Source: Euleptes europaea
Lineage: Eukaryota; Chordata; Lepidosauria; Squamata; Sphaerodactylidae
Assembly (NCBI RefSeq): GCF_029931775.1
Contig: NC_079320.1
Span: 45,866,021 to 45,930,020, forward strand
DNA: 64,000 nt
Direction: 5' to 3'
Shown: positions 1 to 11,002 of the stretch, one piece after another
Numbering within the stretch: position 1 is the first letter of the stretch
How the letters are laid out: every line of letters starts with the position of its first letter
Notes under the pieces: generated by a model
The model's input: only the letters and a program-made list of their open reading frames with translations
What the model was told of the DNA's origin: nothing
Database searches by the model: none
Position numbers and translations under genes: made by a program

Positions 1-72
1 AATTTGGCTGGGGAAAACGTGCATCCAGAGAGCGGCAGTTCCAAGGCAAAAAACCTCCCGTGCACAAAGGGC
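1..72. repeat. right arm of a fold-back element, cut by the window edge
   Basis: Matches the right arm of the fold-back element at 26318-26388 (shared core GGGGAAAACGTGCATC..GAGAGCGGCA and the end AACCTCCCGTG). The left arm would lie before the window. Confidence 0.6.
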
Positions 73-165
73 CAACGTCTGCTTGGTTGGAGTTTCGAAC
101 GATCTTGTTTCGCCTCTAAGGACTCACTTTTTTATATTACACTTAATTCGCATCCCATAGGTATA

Positions 166-572
166 GGCCATTTATGCAGGGTCAATTTTGGTGCTCGCTC
201 AAAGCTTTTTTTTTTTTTTTTTTAAATGCGACCTTTAAAATCCCTATTCACTGTCCCGATGCAAAAGGAGAAATTCCACACGACCCCCACTCGCCTGCTT
301 CTTCATTTGATTAGCTATTAGCAACCTCCGTTTGTATAGCTAACGCGGGGCTGTGATTTTGCATTCTTCCTTGAGGGGACTATTCGAGGCGGGGGCGGAG
401 CAAACACAAAAGGCTGCGTTAAAGCAAACGCAAAAGGTCTTAAAAAATGCGAAGCCGGTATGCGCCGGCTTCGCAGTCATTTCTGGAATGACGGTTCAGC
501 GTGAAAAACTCAAAAAAATATGCGAGGCACTTCAGCCTGAAACGCGCTGCTAATTACCAAGCATAAATGGCC
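166..572. repeat. possible DNA transposon with 12-bp terminal inverted repeats
   Basis: GGCCATTTATGC at 166-177 is exactly complementary to GCATAAATGGCC at 561-572. A 10-bp perfect hairpin (GCGAAGCCGG, 6-nt loop) lies inside at 449-474. Similar TGCATAAA-type ends occur at 3771-3785 and 4998-5011, suggesting one family. No target duplication found, so the borders are tentative. Confidence 0.35.
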
Positions 573-589
573 ACAGTGGCTGCATGCGG

Positions 590-1330
590 TTCACTTTTCA
601 CGCAGACGGCGTAAGAGAAACGCAACTATACTTTCACTTATGCCCCATGCTGTCCTAGAAACTGGCTTTGCAAAAACTAAGCATGCAAAAAGCAATGCCC
701 AAACTGTAAAAGATAAAACCTTAAAACTTAGGCTATGGGTGCTATTCCCCATATCTGGCATGTACCAGGTTTCTGCAGGCACTGGGTACCTTGGAAAGAT
801 GCATCTGTTCGCTTTAGCAACTGCCTTTACAGAAGCATTGTTGGGGCTGTTCCAACTTCCCTTTACCACCACACCACTGAACTGAAAGTGTAAGGGGGAA
901 GTGTGGCAACCCCTTCCCCCAAGGTAGCATTTAGTGTAGTGTGATGGTTTTGCATTGTTGCCTGGATGCAACCATAAAGGTAAACATGTTACATAACAGT
1001 CTGCTGTTTCTTGCAAATTGTGAAAGATGCTGATTTCTTCTACATTTCCCAGTTCTAAGGTGTAAGTATATATTTCCTGGTTTTGATTTAATTTTAAGAG
1101 AATTTATAGGCTACTTGCTTACTAAATGTTTGCAGAGTGGTGTATAATAAAATAAAACGCTACAACAAAGAGAGTGAAACTAAAGAAACAAAATGAACCA
1201 TGAAGCAGATGATTTAGAGGCTGATAGAATGTCAGTAAAACTTCAACAGATGAAATAAGCAGAAATGAGAGCTTGAACTTGGCACCAAAATGAAACAAAC
1301 AGATTAAGACGCACCCCCCTTTCAACCACT
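590..1330. other. no recognised gene or repeat
   Basis: About 740 bp with overlapping open frames on both strands (up to 141 codons on -), none resembling a known protein. Read as non-coding. Confidence 0.5.
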
Positions 1331-1625
1331 TCAATATCCCACTCTCTCAGCCCGCCTGTATATGCTGAGGGAAAAGCGTTGGCCTGAATGTATTTGTGAG
1401 GAGATTATTTTCCTTCTCCTCCAGTCCCACACCAGTATTTATCTCAGAGAGAAATAGGACACAAGAGGCTTTTTAACTTAGACAGACAGAACAGGGAAGT
1501 TTATTGAACAGAACTCACAGAGATTGGTTTTCAAGAAAAGGCAGAAATTGGAGGGAAAACTCAGAGTCAGATTTATATACGCAAGATTACTTCAGAGAAA
1601 TAGCTTAGATGTTTTCTTCACTCAA

Positions 1626-1894
1626 AATAAAATAAGTGTGTAGGCCAAGCTGAATGTTGGATCAAACTTTGTGATTTGAATGATCTCCGTTCAATGAGGT
1701 GTTCAGGGGAATATATTGATTGCTATAGTTTTAAGGATGTTTAGTAAGTATGCTTAGTAATTATATTTTACTGTGTTTTGACCTTAAGTATATGTTCGGT
1801 ATTGTAAATTGATTATTTGCTGTTGTATTATGTATTATTGTCATGGTTAAGCTCAAGACCTTTGGTCAAAGGAGCTAGTAAATAAATGGAAATG
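1626..1894 (+). mobile_element. retroposed insert with 15-bp target duplication
   Basis: The 15-mer GTTTTCTTCACTCAA stands at 1611-1625 and again, identical, at 1895-1909. The 269-bp insert ends in GGTCAAAGGAGCTAGTAAATAAATGG, cut here in wording to its gist: a LINE-like 3' tail. Long direct repeats of this kind are typical of LINE-mediated insertion. Family not identified. Confidence 0.6.
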
Positions 1895-2256
1895 GTTTTC
1901 TTCACTCAAGTTCCTTCAGTTCTTAGTTTCAAGCTTACTCAGATTCCGTTTTCAAGCTTAGTTCTACCCCTCAGAACTATTATTCAGACGCAGACTCTCT
2001 GACTCTGTCCCCAGCCTAGCTCTCCCTGACTACCCCATCTCAGTGGCTGTAATCCTCCACACCTCCCTGCTACCGGAATAGCTCTACCTCAGAGACTAAC
2101 TCCCCTTGTGACCTGAGAATGGGCCCTCTCTAACCCAATTCTCACTCCTGTCACTCCCACAGGTTGTGTGTTTCAATAGCTTTGGCTTTAACAGAACCCC
2201 TTAGGTTCACAGAGTACAGTCTGGCTTCCGCTCAGTCTCGCTACCAAGCTCCCAAT

Positions 2257-2372
2257 CTATCACAGCCTTCTCTGGCTGGTCCCAAGCTTCAACTACTTTC
2301 ACAGCCTCCTATCCAGGCTGGGTCCCAAGCTTCGAATGCTTTCACAGCCTCCTCTCAGGCTGGGTCCCTTAT
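2257..2372 (+). repeat. short tandem repeat, ~42-bp unit, nearly three copies
   Basis: Units share TTTCACAGCCTCC..CAGGCTGGGTCCC and CCCAAGCTTC. They lie in a pyrimidine-rich stretch (about 1910-2460) that looks like part of an older unclassified repeat. Confidence 0.6.
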
Positions 2373-2559
2373 CCGTCACACAGATCTATCAAGATATCTC
2401 TGGGGAGGGCTGCTTGGTAGACAGGGTGTCACCGGTAAAAAAAGGCCCTCTGTCAGGTTACCAAATGCTTGATCTTTGATAGTGATCTCAGATGATTTCA
2501 GGTTACTTAACTGTACCTTTCTTTACTCTGTCCATGTTGCTGCCAGTGCTGGAAAAATG

Positions 2560-3091
2560 CAGGTTTTCCTAATCTTTGTGACTCACGTATTCACTTCCTG
2601 CCACTAGTTTTTTTTTCCGGGGGGGGGGTTCAAGTAGTGGAATGGAGCCCATGACTTACTGTATTTGCCTCACCAACTAGCCACAGAAACACAAGGTAAT
2701 TTGGGGGGAAACCCTAACAGTTGGGAAACATCAGTGGCAATTAATTATTACCAAGTTACTGGAACTATACAAACACTTTTGCACATGGAAACATCCTTTT
2801 ATGGGGCACATTAGCTATAACCACAGTGCTTACCAACCCGTGTATGATGGCAGACCCCAGTTGTATGTGAAACAGAAGGTGGGATGCAATGTAAAATTTA
2901 AAAGGGATGTTGAACCCTCCCCCTTCTCACCAGTTCCATCCTCTGAAGTCATGTTTTCTTTACCTAATCACTGATAGGAGAAATGAGCCCAAGTGGGATA
3001 GATTAGGCTTTTTCTGCCTAGACTGGCCCAATGACACTCAGTGAATTTCATGGAGTGAAAGAGATTAAAACCAGGGCTCCTGAGTGTAGCC
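2560..3091. other. no recognised gene or repeat
   Basis: Unique-looking AT-rich DNA with a G run near 2618-2628. Nothing else seen. Confidence 0.5.
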
Positions 3092-3501
3092 CATGAGTGT
3101 CAAACAAAAGGCCAGGGAACTGGATTTAGCCCCTTGAGGGCTCTTATCTGGCCCCTGAGCCAGCCGAGGCAACACCCCCACACACACACTCCCAATCTGG
3201 GTTGGCGAGTGTGCTGTGTGTTTACCAGCCAAGGCAGCCACCTTCTCCAGTCCTGAGGTGTCAATTATCAAAGACTGTTAAATAAAAGAAAATTCTGTAA
3301 GAGTTTTATTGTTTTAAGCATGTTTGTATTTTAAATAAAAATAAAGTAAAAATAATATCATTAATTGGCTTTGCATGTGTCTTCTATAAAGTTTGTATCT
3401 CCAGTACCTGGCATTAAATGTTATGGTACACATGGCCCGGCCCGACAGAGTGATATTTATGTCATATCCGGCCCTCATAACAAATGGGTCTGATATCCTT
3501 G
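3092..3501 (+). mobile_element. old non-autonomous hAT-like element
   Basis: Starts CATGAGTGTCAAAC and ends with a related inverted end (GGGTCTGATATCCTTG). Internal GGCCAGGGAACTGGATTTAG and CATATCCGGCCC pieces resemble a dispersed hAT family whose ends read GTGTCAAACATAAGGCC. Possible 8-bp target duplications (GTGTAGCC and CTCTAACC) match at 5 of 8, so it is old. Confidence 0.45.
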
Positions 3502-3929
3502 CTCTAACCCCTACACTTTCACAAGTGACAAGATGCGACCATGGAGGGAGAAGCGAGAATGGGCGTGGGAAGAAAACACGAATGGACAAGTATGCACAGC
3601 ACCAGCTTTCGATTTGGTAGCGAGGCAGACATTAAATTTGGGGTAAAACAGCATCCACAAAATGCGGGAAAATGAGGTGGAGAGCAAGGCAACCTCTGAA
3701 GGTCTGATAATACATGCATAATGAAAACAAAGCCCCACAGTACTTGGGGCTTGACGGCAATGAAAGCAACCCGTGCATAAAAGGCCCTTCACCGCTTGCC
3801 ATATGGTTGCCCTTAGGGAACATCTTTCATAGCTGATCTAAGCATATGGAAAGTGGATTATCTCCAGATTCCAGCCAATACTACTACTTGTCCTCCTCCT
3901 CCTCCTCTGTAATGTCTTGAGAACTATTG

Positions 3930-4055
3930 TGTTGTAGTAGTTAACGTGGTGGACGTAGAAGTCCTGGATACAAATCCCTAGTCCGTCCTGAAGCTTGCTG
4001 TCTTTCAATTTAACCTACCTCACAGGATTGCTGTGGGAACAAATGGACTGGATTC
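3930..4055 (+). mobile_element. tRNA-derived SINE fragment
   Basis: GTTGTAGTAGTTAACGTGGT and the following GGATACAAATCCCTAGTC correspond to the A- and B-box parts of the window's tRNA-derived SINEs, followed by the AACCTACCTCACAGG body motif. Truncated at the 3' side. Confidence 0.6.
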
Positions 4056-4059
4056 AGCC

Positions 4060-4744
4060 AGTATTTTTTTTTACTCCATCTCATCTAATTCCTATTCTTA
4101 GTATAGTTCCTTAGTATGTCGCTTTTGTCTATGAAAGTCATGTGCTCCTCAATATTGTCTTTTTTTTGTGGTCAGAGGCCATCCCTCTTTCCTTTTTATT
4201 AGCATTAAAGCTGGCTGGATCCAACCCAATAAATGGGGGAAAGAATCATATGTGTTGCTTAGAACTCCTTGGATGAAGCCTGGTATACAAATGGATAACT
4301 AGCTTAATCATCACTCCAACATGATTATTATCCACTCACTAAATAGGCAGAGCCTTCACCTGCTCACTGCCTGTTTAGGGCATCCATAGAGGGTAAGTCC
4401 CTGTAGGGAATTCTTATTGTTTCCAAACAGCTGCTTGACAAAAGTAAATTAGAGAAGACAAACCGCTTCCCAAGCAGGGCCACCAAGATAGAGGAAGAAG
4501 AATAAAATTAAAGGGTCTTGATCATTCAATGGGACTTACAGCTGGGCATGTCATGTGATTTTGTTTTCATATGAAGATTAGGTTGGTCTGGGTGGTGTGG
4601 GGATGGGCAGAAGGTATCTCTGGAGTCCTGAAGTAACCATGGTCCCAAGGTAACCGTGGTCCCAAGTAATAAGCTAAGAAACCCATTTATTAAATTTTTT
4701 GGGAAGTTCTTAATAGCTGCAGAAGTGGTGAATTCGGTGAATTA
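4060..4744. other. no recognised gene; one 17-bp tandem duplication
   Basis: Unique-looking DNA. GTAACCATGGTCCCAAG is followed by a second, nearly identical copy at about 4633-4668. Confidence 0.5.
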
Positions 4745-4748
4745 AAAT

Positions 4749-5011
4749 GCTTTTTATGCAGCAGTTGGGTCTGGGGGGAAGGAGATCTCTCAGGGTGAGT
4801 ACTGCAAAGTCAGCCTATTACAGAGCAGCATTTAAAGGGGTGGGACTTGATTTGAACTTGGGAGACTGCTTTTCTGTATTCATGCCTCCATTAGCACGCA
4901 GTTTCGTCCCTGATCATCCTGGCCAATGCATACAGTTTCCCCCAACCCGCGTTACTTTGATCCTGGCTGAAACAGGGAATAAAGGAGGTTAAAGCGACCA
5001 TGCATAAATGA
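4749..5011. repeat. possible TIR-bearing element related to the 166-572 unit
   Basis: CTTTTTATGCAGCAG at the left and CATGCATAAATGACC at the right resemble the ends of the 166-572 element. No target duplication recognised. Confidence 0.3.
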
Positions 5012-5750
5012 CCAGAGAGACCTTTTAACTCTTTCCCTGCTGGGATGATTTCTCTTTGACCTATCCTGAATTGGGGTTGAGTCCCCATGCTTCTCGCCAC
5101 ACACCTTACCCAAACATAACAAGGTGCATGTCCTCAATCTTTATGTCTCTAACTCAGGCTGTCCAAAAAGTTGTGCATCTTGCCTCTTCCTGGTAGCTAG
5201 AAAAATGGTTGTCACTGTCCTGCCTATTAGTCTCCATAAATGGGGAACCATCTCCTCTCTGCCTGTCACTCAAGGGTTTTATTGCTTGATTCCCAGGCTA
5301 GTGAGTGATTTATCTGGGGCCAGGGTCTCCTGTGTGTTAAGCAGGGCATCGTGCATTACCTCCTCACAACAGCATCAACTTGGATTATATTCTGTATAAA
5401 ATAGTACAGTTAGGCCAGAATTGTAGATCAGCCTTCTCATCCTACATGTGGCCATCTTGGATATCTTCGTATGTATGGAGAGTAGAATCATGATGCCAGT
5501 ATCAATAGTGACACTGGATCCAGTGGTCTCTCCAAAAAGTAGTCTGGAAACTTGGTATGTGTTTGGGGATGAATGGACTAAAACTATGGGAAAACTTTAC
5601 CTGATCCTTTCAACTTTCTCTGGTCACACATTCACCAGTTGAACTATTTCCATCACTTTGCACCTAGAGTATAAAGTGGTTGTTGTGCACTGAATGGTTT
5701 GAATAGTGAAACGTGTCTATTTAAAAGAAACCGTTTTGATAAGTAACCAT
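5012..5750. other. region directly upstream of the TLR2 coding exon
   Basis: Expected to hold an intron and perhaps a non-coding first exon of TLR2. No TATA box, donor or repeat could be assigned with confidence. Confidence 0.4.
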
Positions 5751-5778
5751 GTTATATTTGTGGTTCTTTTAGATAATC
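5751..5778 (+). other. TLR2: 3' splice acceptor of the TLR2 coding exon
   Basis: A T-rich tract ending in TTTTAG (AG at 5771-5772) sits just before the start codon at 5779. TLR genes usually have non-coding first exons followed by one coding exon, so I read 5773 as the exon start. The upstream exon or exons could not be placed. Confidence 0.7.
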
Positions 5779-8121
5779 ATGATAAAGTCAATCTGGAGCT
5801 TCTGGGTCCTCTCTGTTGTTGGAGCTGCAAGTCCTTCAGCACAAGAGCTTGGTCCATTTTGTAATGCTTCTAATTTCTGCAACTATTCTTCAAAGGCTTT
5901 GGATGCAATTCCTTCTGGTCTAACAGATGATATTACAGGACTGAACCTGGCCAGCAACTCTATTGAACAAGTTAGCAAGATGGATCTGAAGTTCGCTGTC
6001 AATCTCAGAACCCTTCTGCTCCATTCTAATAGAATTCACACCATTGATGATGATGCCTTTCACTTCCTTGGAAAGCTGGAGCACTTGGATTTATCAAAGA
6101 ACAATCTGACTCACTTGTCACCCTCTTGGTTCAGACACCTTCCTTCCTTACACTGGTTAAACATAAAAGGTAATAAGTACCTTGATCTAGGAGAAGCTCC
6201 TCTCTTTTCTAATCTGCAAAAGCTGAAGTTTCTGTACTTGGGAAATGATGGTTACTTCTCTACTCTACGAAAACAAGACTTTGAAGGAATTTCCGTTCTC
6301 GAAGAACTGGAAATTGAGGCACAGAACCTTGGACAATATGAGCAAGGAAGTCTAAAATCTATCAAGCACATAAATCACATTATTTTAAATGTCCGCTCCC
6401 CTGTCTCTTTAATTCCAATTACGCGTGATATTACTAATTCTGTGGTGTGTTTTGAACTGAGAAACATACAATTTCTGAACAATCCATACCCATCCCAATT
6501 TGACCCATTGGGTCCTGTGATTGTCCAGAAAGTTATCCTTAGAAATGTTGCACTCTCGGATTATTCTATCGGTGACATAGCTCCCATCCTTGCAGGTTTG
6601 AACCAACTTCATGAGTTGGAGGTGGTGGACAGCACATTCAGTGGTGTTGGGAGAATGCGGGGCATGTCTGGATTGCACTCTGTAGGAGCCCTAGAAGTAC
6701 TAACAATCCGAAATTTAACAATTGATCAATTTTTTTCATTTACAGATTTTTCTGATGTAGCACATCTTGTAGATAAAATTGTCAGGCTTACAATTGAAAA
6801 TGCAAAGGTTTATCTGGTGCCTCCTAATCTTTCACAATCATTTCATTCTCTGGAGTATCTAGATTTAAGTGTTAATCTACTACAAGACTTAACTGTGCAG
6901 TTCTCCTTTAGTGGTAATGCCTTCCCTAAACTACAAACTTTAAATATTAGTAGGAATGCTTTTTCCGATTTAGGTGCTATAGCAAAAAGTATAGCTCATC
7001 TAGTAAATCTCACAACCTTGGATGTGAGCTGGAACAACTTTGGTCGAATGCCAGGATCATGTACATGGCCCCAAAGTCTGAAATTTTTAAACATCTCTGG
7101 TTGCAAAATTAGTAGGCTTACTACATGTATCCCTCAAAGCCTGGAAGTACTGGATGTTAGCAATAATAACCTCAACGACTTTAGATTGAGCTTGCCACAG
7201 CTACGGGAGCTTTACATCAAAAATAACAAATTAACAACCCTACCAGATGCTGCCTTCATCCCTAGTGTTCGATTCATGGAGATGAGAGAAAACAAACTGA
7301 TGGATTTCTCTAAGGAGCAACTTGGAAAATTTGCCCAACTGGAGATGTTGGATACCTGCCACAACAGCTTCAGATGTTCATGTGAATTTCTCTCCTTTGT
7401 TCAGTCTCAGGAAGGAATAGCCAAAGTGTTGGCTGGTTGGCCTGAAAACTACATCTGTGACTCTCCAACCACTGCAAAAGGGAAGCAGATTCAAGTTGCC
7501 CAGTTATCACTAACTGAATGTCACAGAACGTTGGTGGTGTCCCTGATCTGCATTTTGATGCTGGTGATGCTCATGGTGGTGGCAATTCTTTGCTATAAGC
7601 TTCATGCCATCTGGTATATAAAAATGACCTGGGCCTGGCTTCAAGCAAAACGCAAGCCTCGACGGGATCACAATAAAGAAATCTGCTATGATGCTTTTGT
7701 TTCCTACAGTGAACATGACTCTGAATGGGTGGAGAATGTAATGGTACAGGAGCTGGAGCAAGCTAATCCCCCGTTTAAACTCTGCCTTCATAAAAGGGAT
7801 TTTATGCCTGGCAAATGGATTGTGGACAACATCATTGACTCCATTGAGAAGAGCTATAAAACTCTGTTTGTGCTGTCTGAACACTTCGTACAGAGTGAAT
7901 GGTGCAAGTATGAACTGGATTTCTCTCATTTCCGGCTTTTTGATGAGAACAACGATGCTGCTATTTTGATCCTTCTGGAGCCCATTCCAGAGCAAACCGT
8001 TCCCAAAAGATTTTGTAAGCTCAGAAAACTAATGAACACCAAAACCTACCTTGAATGGCCAAGAGATGACAAGCATCAGCCAATATTTTGGTTTAATTTG
8101 AGAGCAGCACTAAAGTCATAG
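5779..8121 (+). CDS. TLR2: Toll-like receptor 2, single coding exon
   Basis: The 780-residue open frame is a complete TLR2. By family knowledge it is a cell-surface receptor for bacterial lipopeptides, pairs with TLR1/TLR6-type partners and signals through TIR adaptors to NF-kB. Seen in the sequence: hydrophobic signal peptide (about residues 1-20), N-terminal cysteine pair C28/C34, leucine-rich repeats of the xLxxLxLxxNxL type to about residue 525, LRR C-terminal cap with C533, C535, C560 and C581, a transmembrane helix (about 584-608), a basic stop-transfer stretch (AKRKPRR), and a TIR domain from about 635 to the end. TIR box 1 is YDAFVSY; the BB loop reads RDFMPGKW with the signalling proline at 677; box 3 FW is near the C terminus. 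Length is close to the mammalian protein (784). The start ATG has A at -3 and lies 6 nt after an AG acceptor, so the 5' UTR is spliced. No break in the frame. Only one TLR2 copy is seen, unlike the tandem pair of chicken. Confidence 0.98.
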   Translation: MIKSIWSFWVLSVVGAASPSAQELGPFCNASNFCNYSSKALDAIPSGLTDDITGLNLASNSIEQVSKMDLKFAVNLRTLLLHSNRIHTIDDDAFHFLGKLEHLDLSKNNLTHLSPSWFRHLPSLHWLNIKGNKYLDLGEAPLFSNLQKLKFLYLGNDGYFSTLRKQDFEGISVLEELEIEAQNLGQYEQGSLKSIKHINHIILNVRSPVSLIPITRDITNSVVCFELRNIQFLNNPYPSQFDPLGPVIVQKVILRNVALSDYSIGDIAPILAGLNQLHELEVVDSTFSGVGRMRGMSGLHSVGALEVLTIRNLTIDQFFSFTDFSDVAHLVDKIVRLTIENAKVYLVPPNLSQSFHSLEYLDLSVNLLQDLTVQFSFSGNAFPKLQTLNISRNAFSDLGAIAKSIAHLVNLTTLDVSWNNFGRMPGSCTWPQSLKFLNISGCKISRLTTCIPQSLEVLDVSNNNLNDFRLSLPQLRELYIKNNKLTTLPDAAFIPSVRFMEMRENKLMDFSKEQLGKFAQLEMLDTCHNSFRCSCEFLSFVQSQEGIAKVLAGWPENYICDSPTTAKGKQIQVAQLSLTECHRTLVVSLICILMLVMLMVVAILCYKLHAIWYIKMTWAWLQAKRKPRRDHNKEICYDAFVSYSEHDSEWVENVMVQELEQANPPFKLCLHKRDFMPGKWIVDNIIDSIEKSYKTLFVLSEHFVQSEWCKYELDFSHFRLFDENNDAAILILLEPIPEQTVPKRFCKLRKLMNTKTYLEWPRDDKHQPIFWFNLRAALKS

Positions 8122-8900
8122 GAGGAATGTGGGGTACTTGGTAAATTCAAGCACAGAGCCCCTTCCAATAGCTATATGTACACTTCTGTAAAACATACAA
8201 CAGAAATACGCGACTGGTAGTTGAGCGACTAGCCTGGTCCCAGGGTCCAGCTGCTCTTATGGCCACAGAGACCAAAAAATTCTTATACTCTGGCCGCTTT
8301 CTTCTGAAACAAGATGCAAAGTTTGCCCACCAGTGTGAGTGGCAACAATAGTTGTATGCTTCTCTTGTATGCTTCAGTAGCTCCTGCTTGTATATGAGCC
8401 CAAACACAGGCAAATGGGAGTGAGTGGTTGAAATGCATGAAGTGTGGAATGCGCTCTTTCTCTCTCTGATTCTTTTGACACTGGAAAATCGAGGAGAACC
8501 CTTTGCATCTTGACTCACAAGGAAGTGAGACAGAGGTGTCCATGTTGATAATGCCTTGGCTCAGTTCCAAATAGAGCCCCGTCATAAACTATTTGATGTC
8601 CAATAATATCCACAGTATTATAAACAATGTTTTCTGCATTTATTCATATCTTATTTTGGCAGATGATTAACACAATTCACTGTATGCTACTGTTACATTG
8701 TATAGTACATTTCCACTTGCAAAATTCTGTTTTCTGTTTATGATATATTAAATGTCTTGTGTCTATACTGCTATGTGTGAGTTTACAAATTTTAGAGAGG
8801 CAAAGGTACACAGTACCAGAGGTCAAGTGCAAGAATAATAAAAAAAAAGTTTGCAAAAATTGTGTGTAAAATTTATGAAAAGTGAAATACAAAAATAAAT
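8122..8900 (+). other. TLR2: probable TLR2 3' UTR with poly(A) signals
   Basis: Non-coding sequence after the TLR2 stop codon. AATAAA occurs at 8837-8842 and again at 8894-8899. The last ~100 bases overlap the left arm of an inverted repeat (8797-8828 with 9293-9330), so the transcript end may lie inside a repeat. The exact cleavage site is unknown. Confidence 0.45.
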
Positions 8901-9330
8901 TTGTGTCACAGTATGACACAGTTCATCAGTACATTAGTATCAAATGTGTGAAAAAACTATTTACAGAGTCACACATCAAAAACTGCATTCATAACAAGTA
9001 ATAATTATTAACAAAGTCACACCGCAAACAAGACAGGAATGCCAGCTGATAATTCCTGTTTCATTTTCTTCAGTCAATACGGCCCATATCTATGGAAACC
9101 TATTGTAAGCAGTTACAAACACATATTAAATCTTGACCACTACATACCAATAACTTAAAAAAATAATATAGAATAAATACTATTTAAATACCAAAATTTT
9201 ACAGCAGAGTCAGAATATAAATAGGTCATCAATAAGAAACAACGACTCGGTAAATGTTACCTGTTAAATTGAATTATTGAATTCTTTGAATTCTTGTTGT
9301 CCTCTGGTACTGTATACCTTTGCCCCTCTG
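8797..9330. repeat. ~33-bp inverted repeat pair about 540 bp apart
   Basis: AGAGGCAAAGGTACACAGTA at 8797 onward pairs with the complement of TACTGTATACCTTTGCCCCT near 9310. The two arms may be the ends of one AT-rich element lying over the TLR2 3' end; no target duplication was found. Confidence 0.5.
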
Positions 9331-9421
9331 ACATTTTGAGGTCTTCCTTTACCCCTTTCTACTCAGTTAACATCATTGGCATCAAGGTAAAGTACCCTCA
9401 TTTGTGCGAGGCTTACTGTAC

Positions 9422-9634
9422 CAGCGTCAAGTTACACACATTGAGTGCCGTATTGTCATGCATAGACAAGAAAAAGAAATACCAATGTGTGCAACTTGAC
9501 ACTGATATGGTAAGTGAAAAGTATTTGAAAATGCATAAGGGTATTTGAAAATGCATAATACTTCGAGTGCCGTATTGTCATGCATAGACAAGAAACAGAA
9601 ATACCAAAGTTTTATTCATTTTCAAATACTTTTC
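9422..9634. repeat. two adjacent hairpins with the same 43-nt loop
   Basis: A 43-nt unit (GAGTGCCGTATTG...AAATACCAA) occurs at 9443-9485 and 9565-9607 with one mismatch. The first copy sits between 21-nt arms 9422-9442 and 9484-9504 (19/21 complementary). The second sits between different arms, 9515-9564 and 9607-9634, built on AAAGTATTTGAAAATG and its complement; that left arm is itself a tandem duplicate. I know no family with this layout. Confidence 0.7.
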
Positions 9635-9659
9635 GTGCTATAGAAATGCCATTGCCAGC

Positions 9660-10990
9660 TTCCCCTCTCCCCGGGCTGCTGGAATAGAGTTATATTCCTC
9701 TGTGGCCAAAAACTGGTGATTGATTTTTGATAATTACTTTGCAACAGCAAGTATGTAATAGATGATTTTAACCAAAAAAAATTTTTCAGGGCTTATCATT
9801 AAATGGCTACTTTCTATGTGATACTGTGTATTAACTATATATTCAGAGAAATATTGAGGCAGTAATACATATTTATAGCTTGAGTGTTTTTGGGTTTACT
9901 AGTAGTCTCACTGAGTTTGGTGAAAATTACTAACAACAACAGACTTTATTAATTACTTACAAGTATGTATAAGAATGCAACTGTACTGCCCAGTGAGAAA
10001 GAAGCACCGGTATTATATTCTTATATCTTATCTAATGTTAAGAATACCTTTACAATTTCAATAGGCAGATGCATTTTTTAAAAATACGGTTGCACCGCAT
10101 ACCCAACAGATTGATGGGGACTCTGATATAAAGTAGATAAAGGAGAATATAAGAACAACCGGAGACAATATGTAGTTTGTGTTCACATTTTTAAAAATTG
10201 TGGATTAGTGGTGTAGGATTCCTCCACCCTACCAGCCCCTGTGGGCCAGCTGCTACTGTAAAGATGGAGAACTGTTTGCGTGCAACTAGGGACATTCCAA
10301 ACACTGGCAAGAAAAGTTCTATAATAAAGTAGAAAGCCTGTATCTGAAAGAATACCAACATTTCTGGGAGGAAAAGCAGAAAGGTATTTGCAGCTACTAA
10401 GTTGCTTGAGTATCTGCTCCATTTTTGGACTGTTCAATTAATTTAATGAGCGGTGCAATTGCATTTACCATCCTGTGTAAAATCTACTTACCGAACAACA
10501 TTGCAGACTGTTTATATAGCAGCTATCATAACGTACCAGGATACTAATTAATACTTTAAAAGCTCCTCTTTAGGTTAAATAATAATAATGGCAATTATAT
10601 TGAGGTTGACACTGGTGTAAATCTGGAGCAATGAGGTAACTATAGTGACTGGTGTAAACATTAAGTGAAATCATATACTTACATATTAAACTCCTGGGGC
10701 CAAAATGTTTGCTGGCATCGTGCCACTTAAAACAATGAAGCTGGCTTTAAATTTGACTTTAAAGATGCTGGTAAAGTCAGAGTCCTAGCACTGAGTGAAA
10801 TCCCTAATGAATCGGTCATAAAAAACACATAGAGGGTAACGTTCTAAGCATCTCAGCTTGAAAGCACAATCTAAATGCTGTGGTTTCGCTTTTCATTTTT
10901 GTTAGTAATGTCAAACAATGATTGCTTAGCTCTCGCTCTCTCTTAGCATTCCTGGGATACACAAACTCACATCAAGAACCTTGCCCAAGG
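9660..10990. other. no recognised gene or repeat
   Basis: AT-rich unique-looking intergenic DNA between TLR2 and SFRP2. Small ATT/AAT runs only. Confidence 0.5.
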
Positions 10991-11002
10991 GACTGTCTAG
11001 AC

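Noticed and set aside
449-474. Helitron 3' hairpin
   Set aside because: No CTRRT end at the expected distance and no matching 5' TC end.
591-1016. 141-codon - strand gene
   Set aside because: No homology recognised and an equally open frame lies opposite; no gene context.
1370-2560. LTR-retroelement remnant
   Set aside because: Pyrimidine-rich and partly tandem, but no paired terminal repeats, primer site or coding motif seen.
3511-3823. Overlapping short - strand frames near 3.5-3.8 kb
   Set aside because: Lie in repeat-like DNA with an AAGCCCCA/TGGGGCTT hairpin; no protein resemblance.
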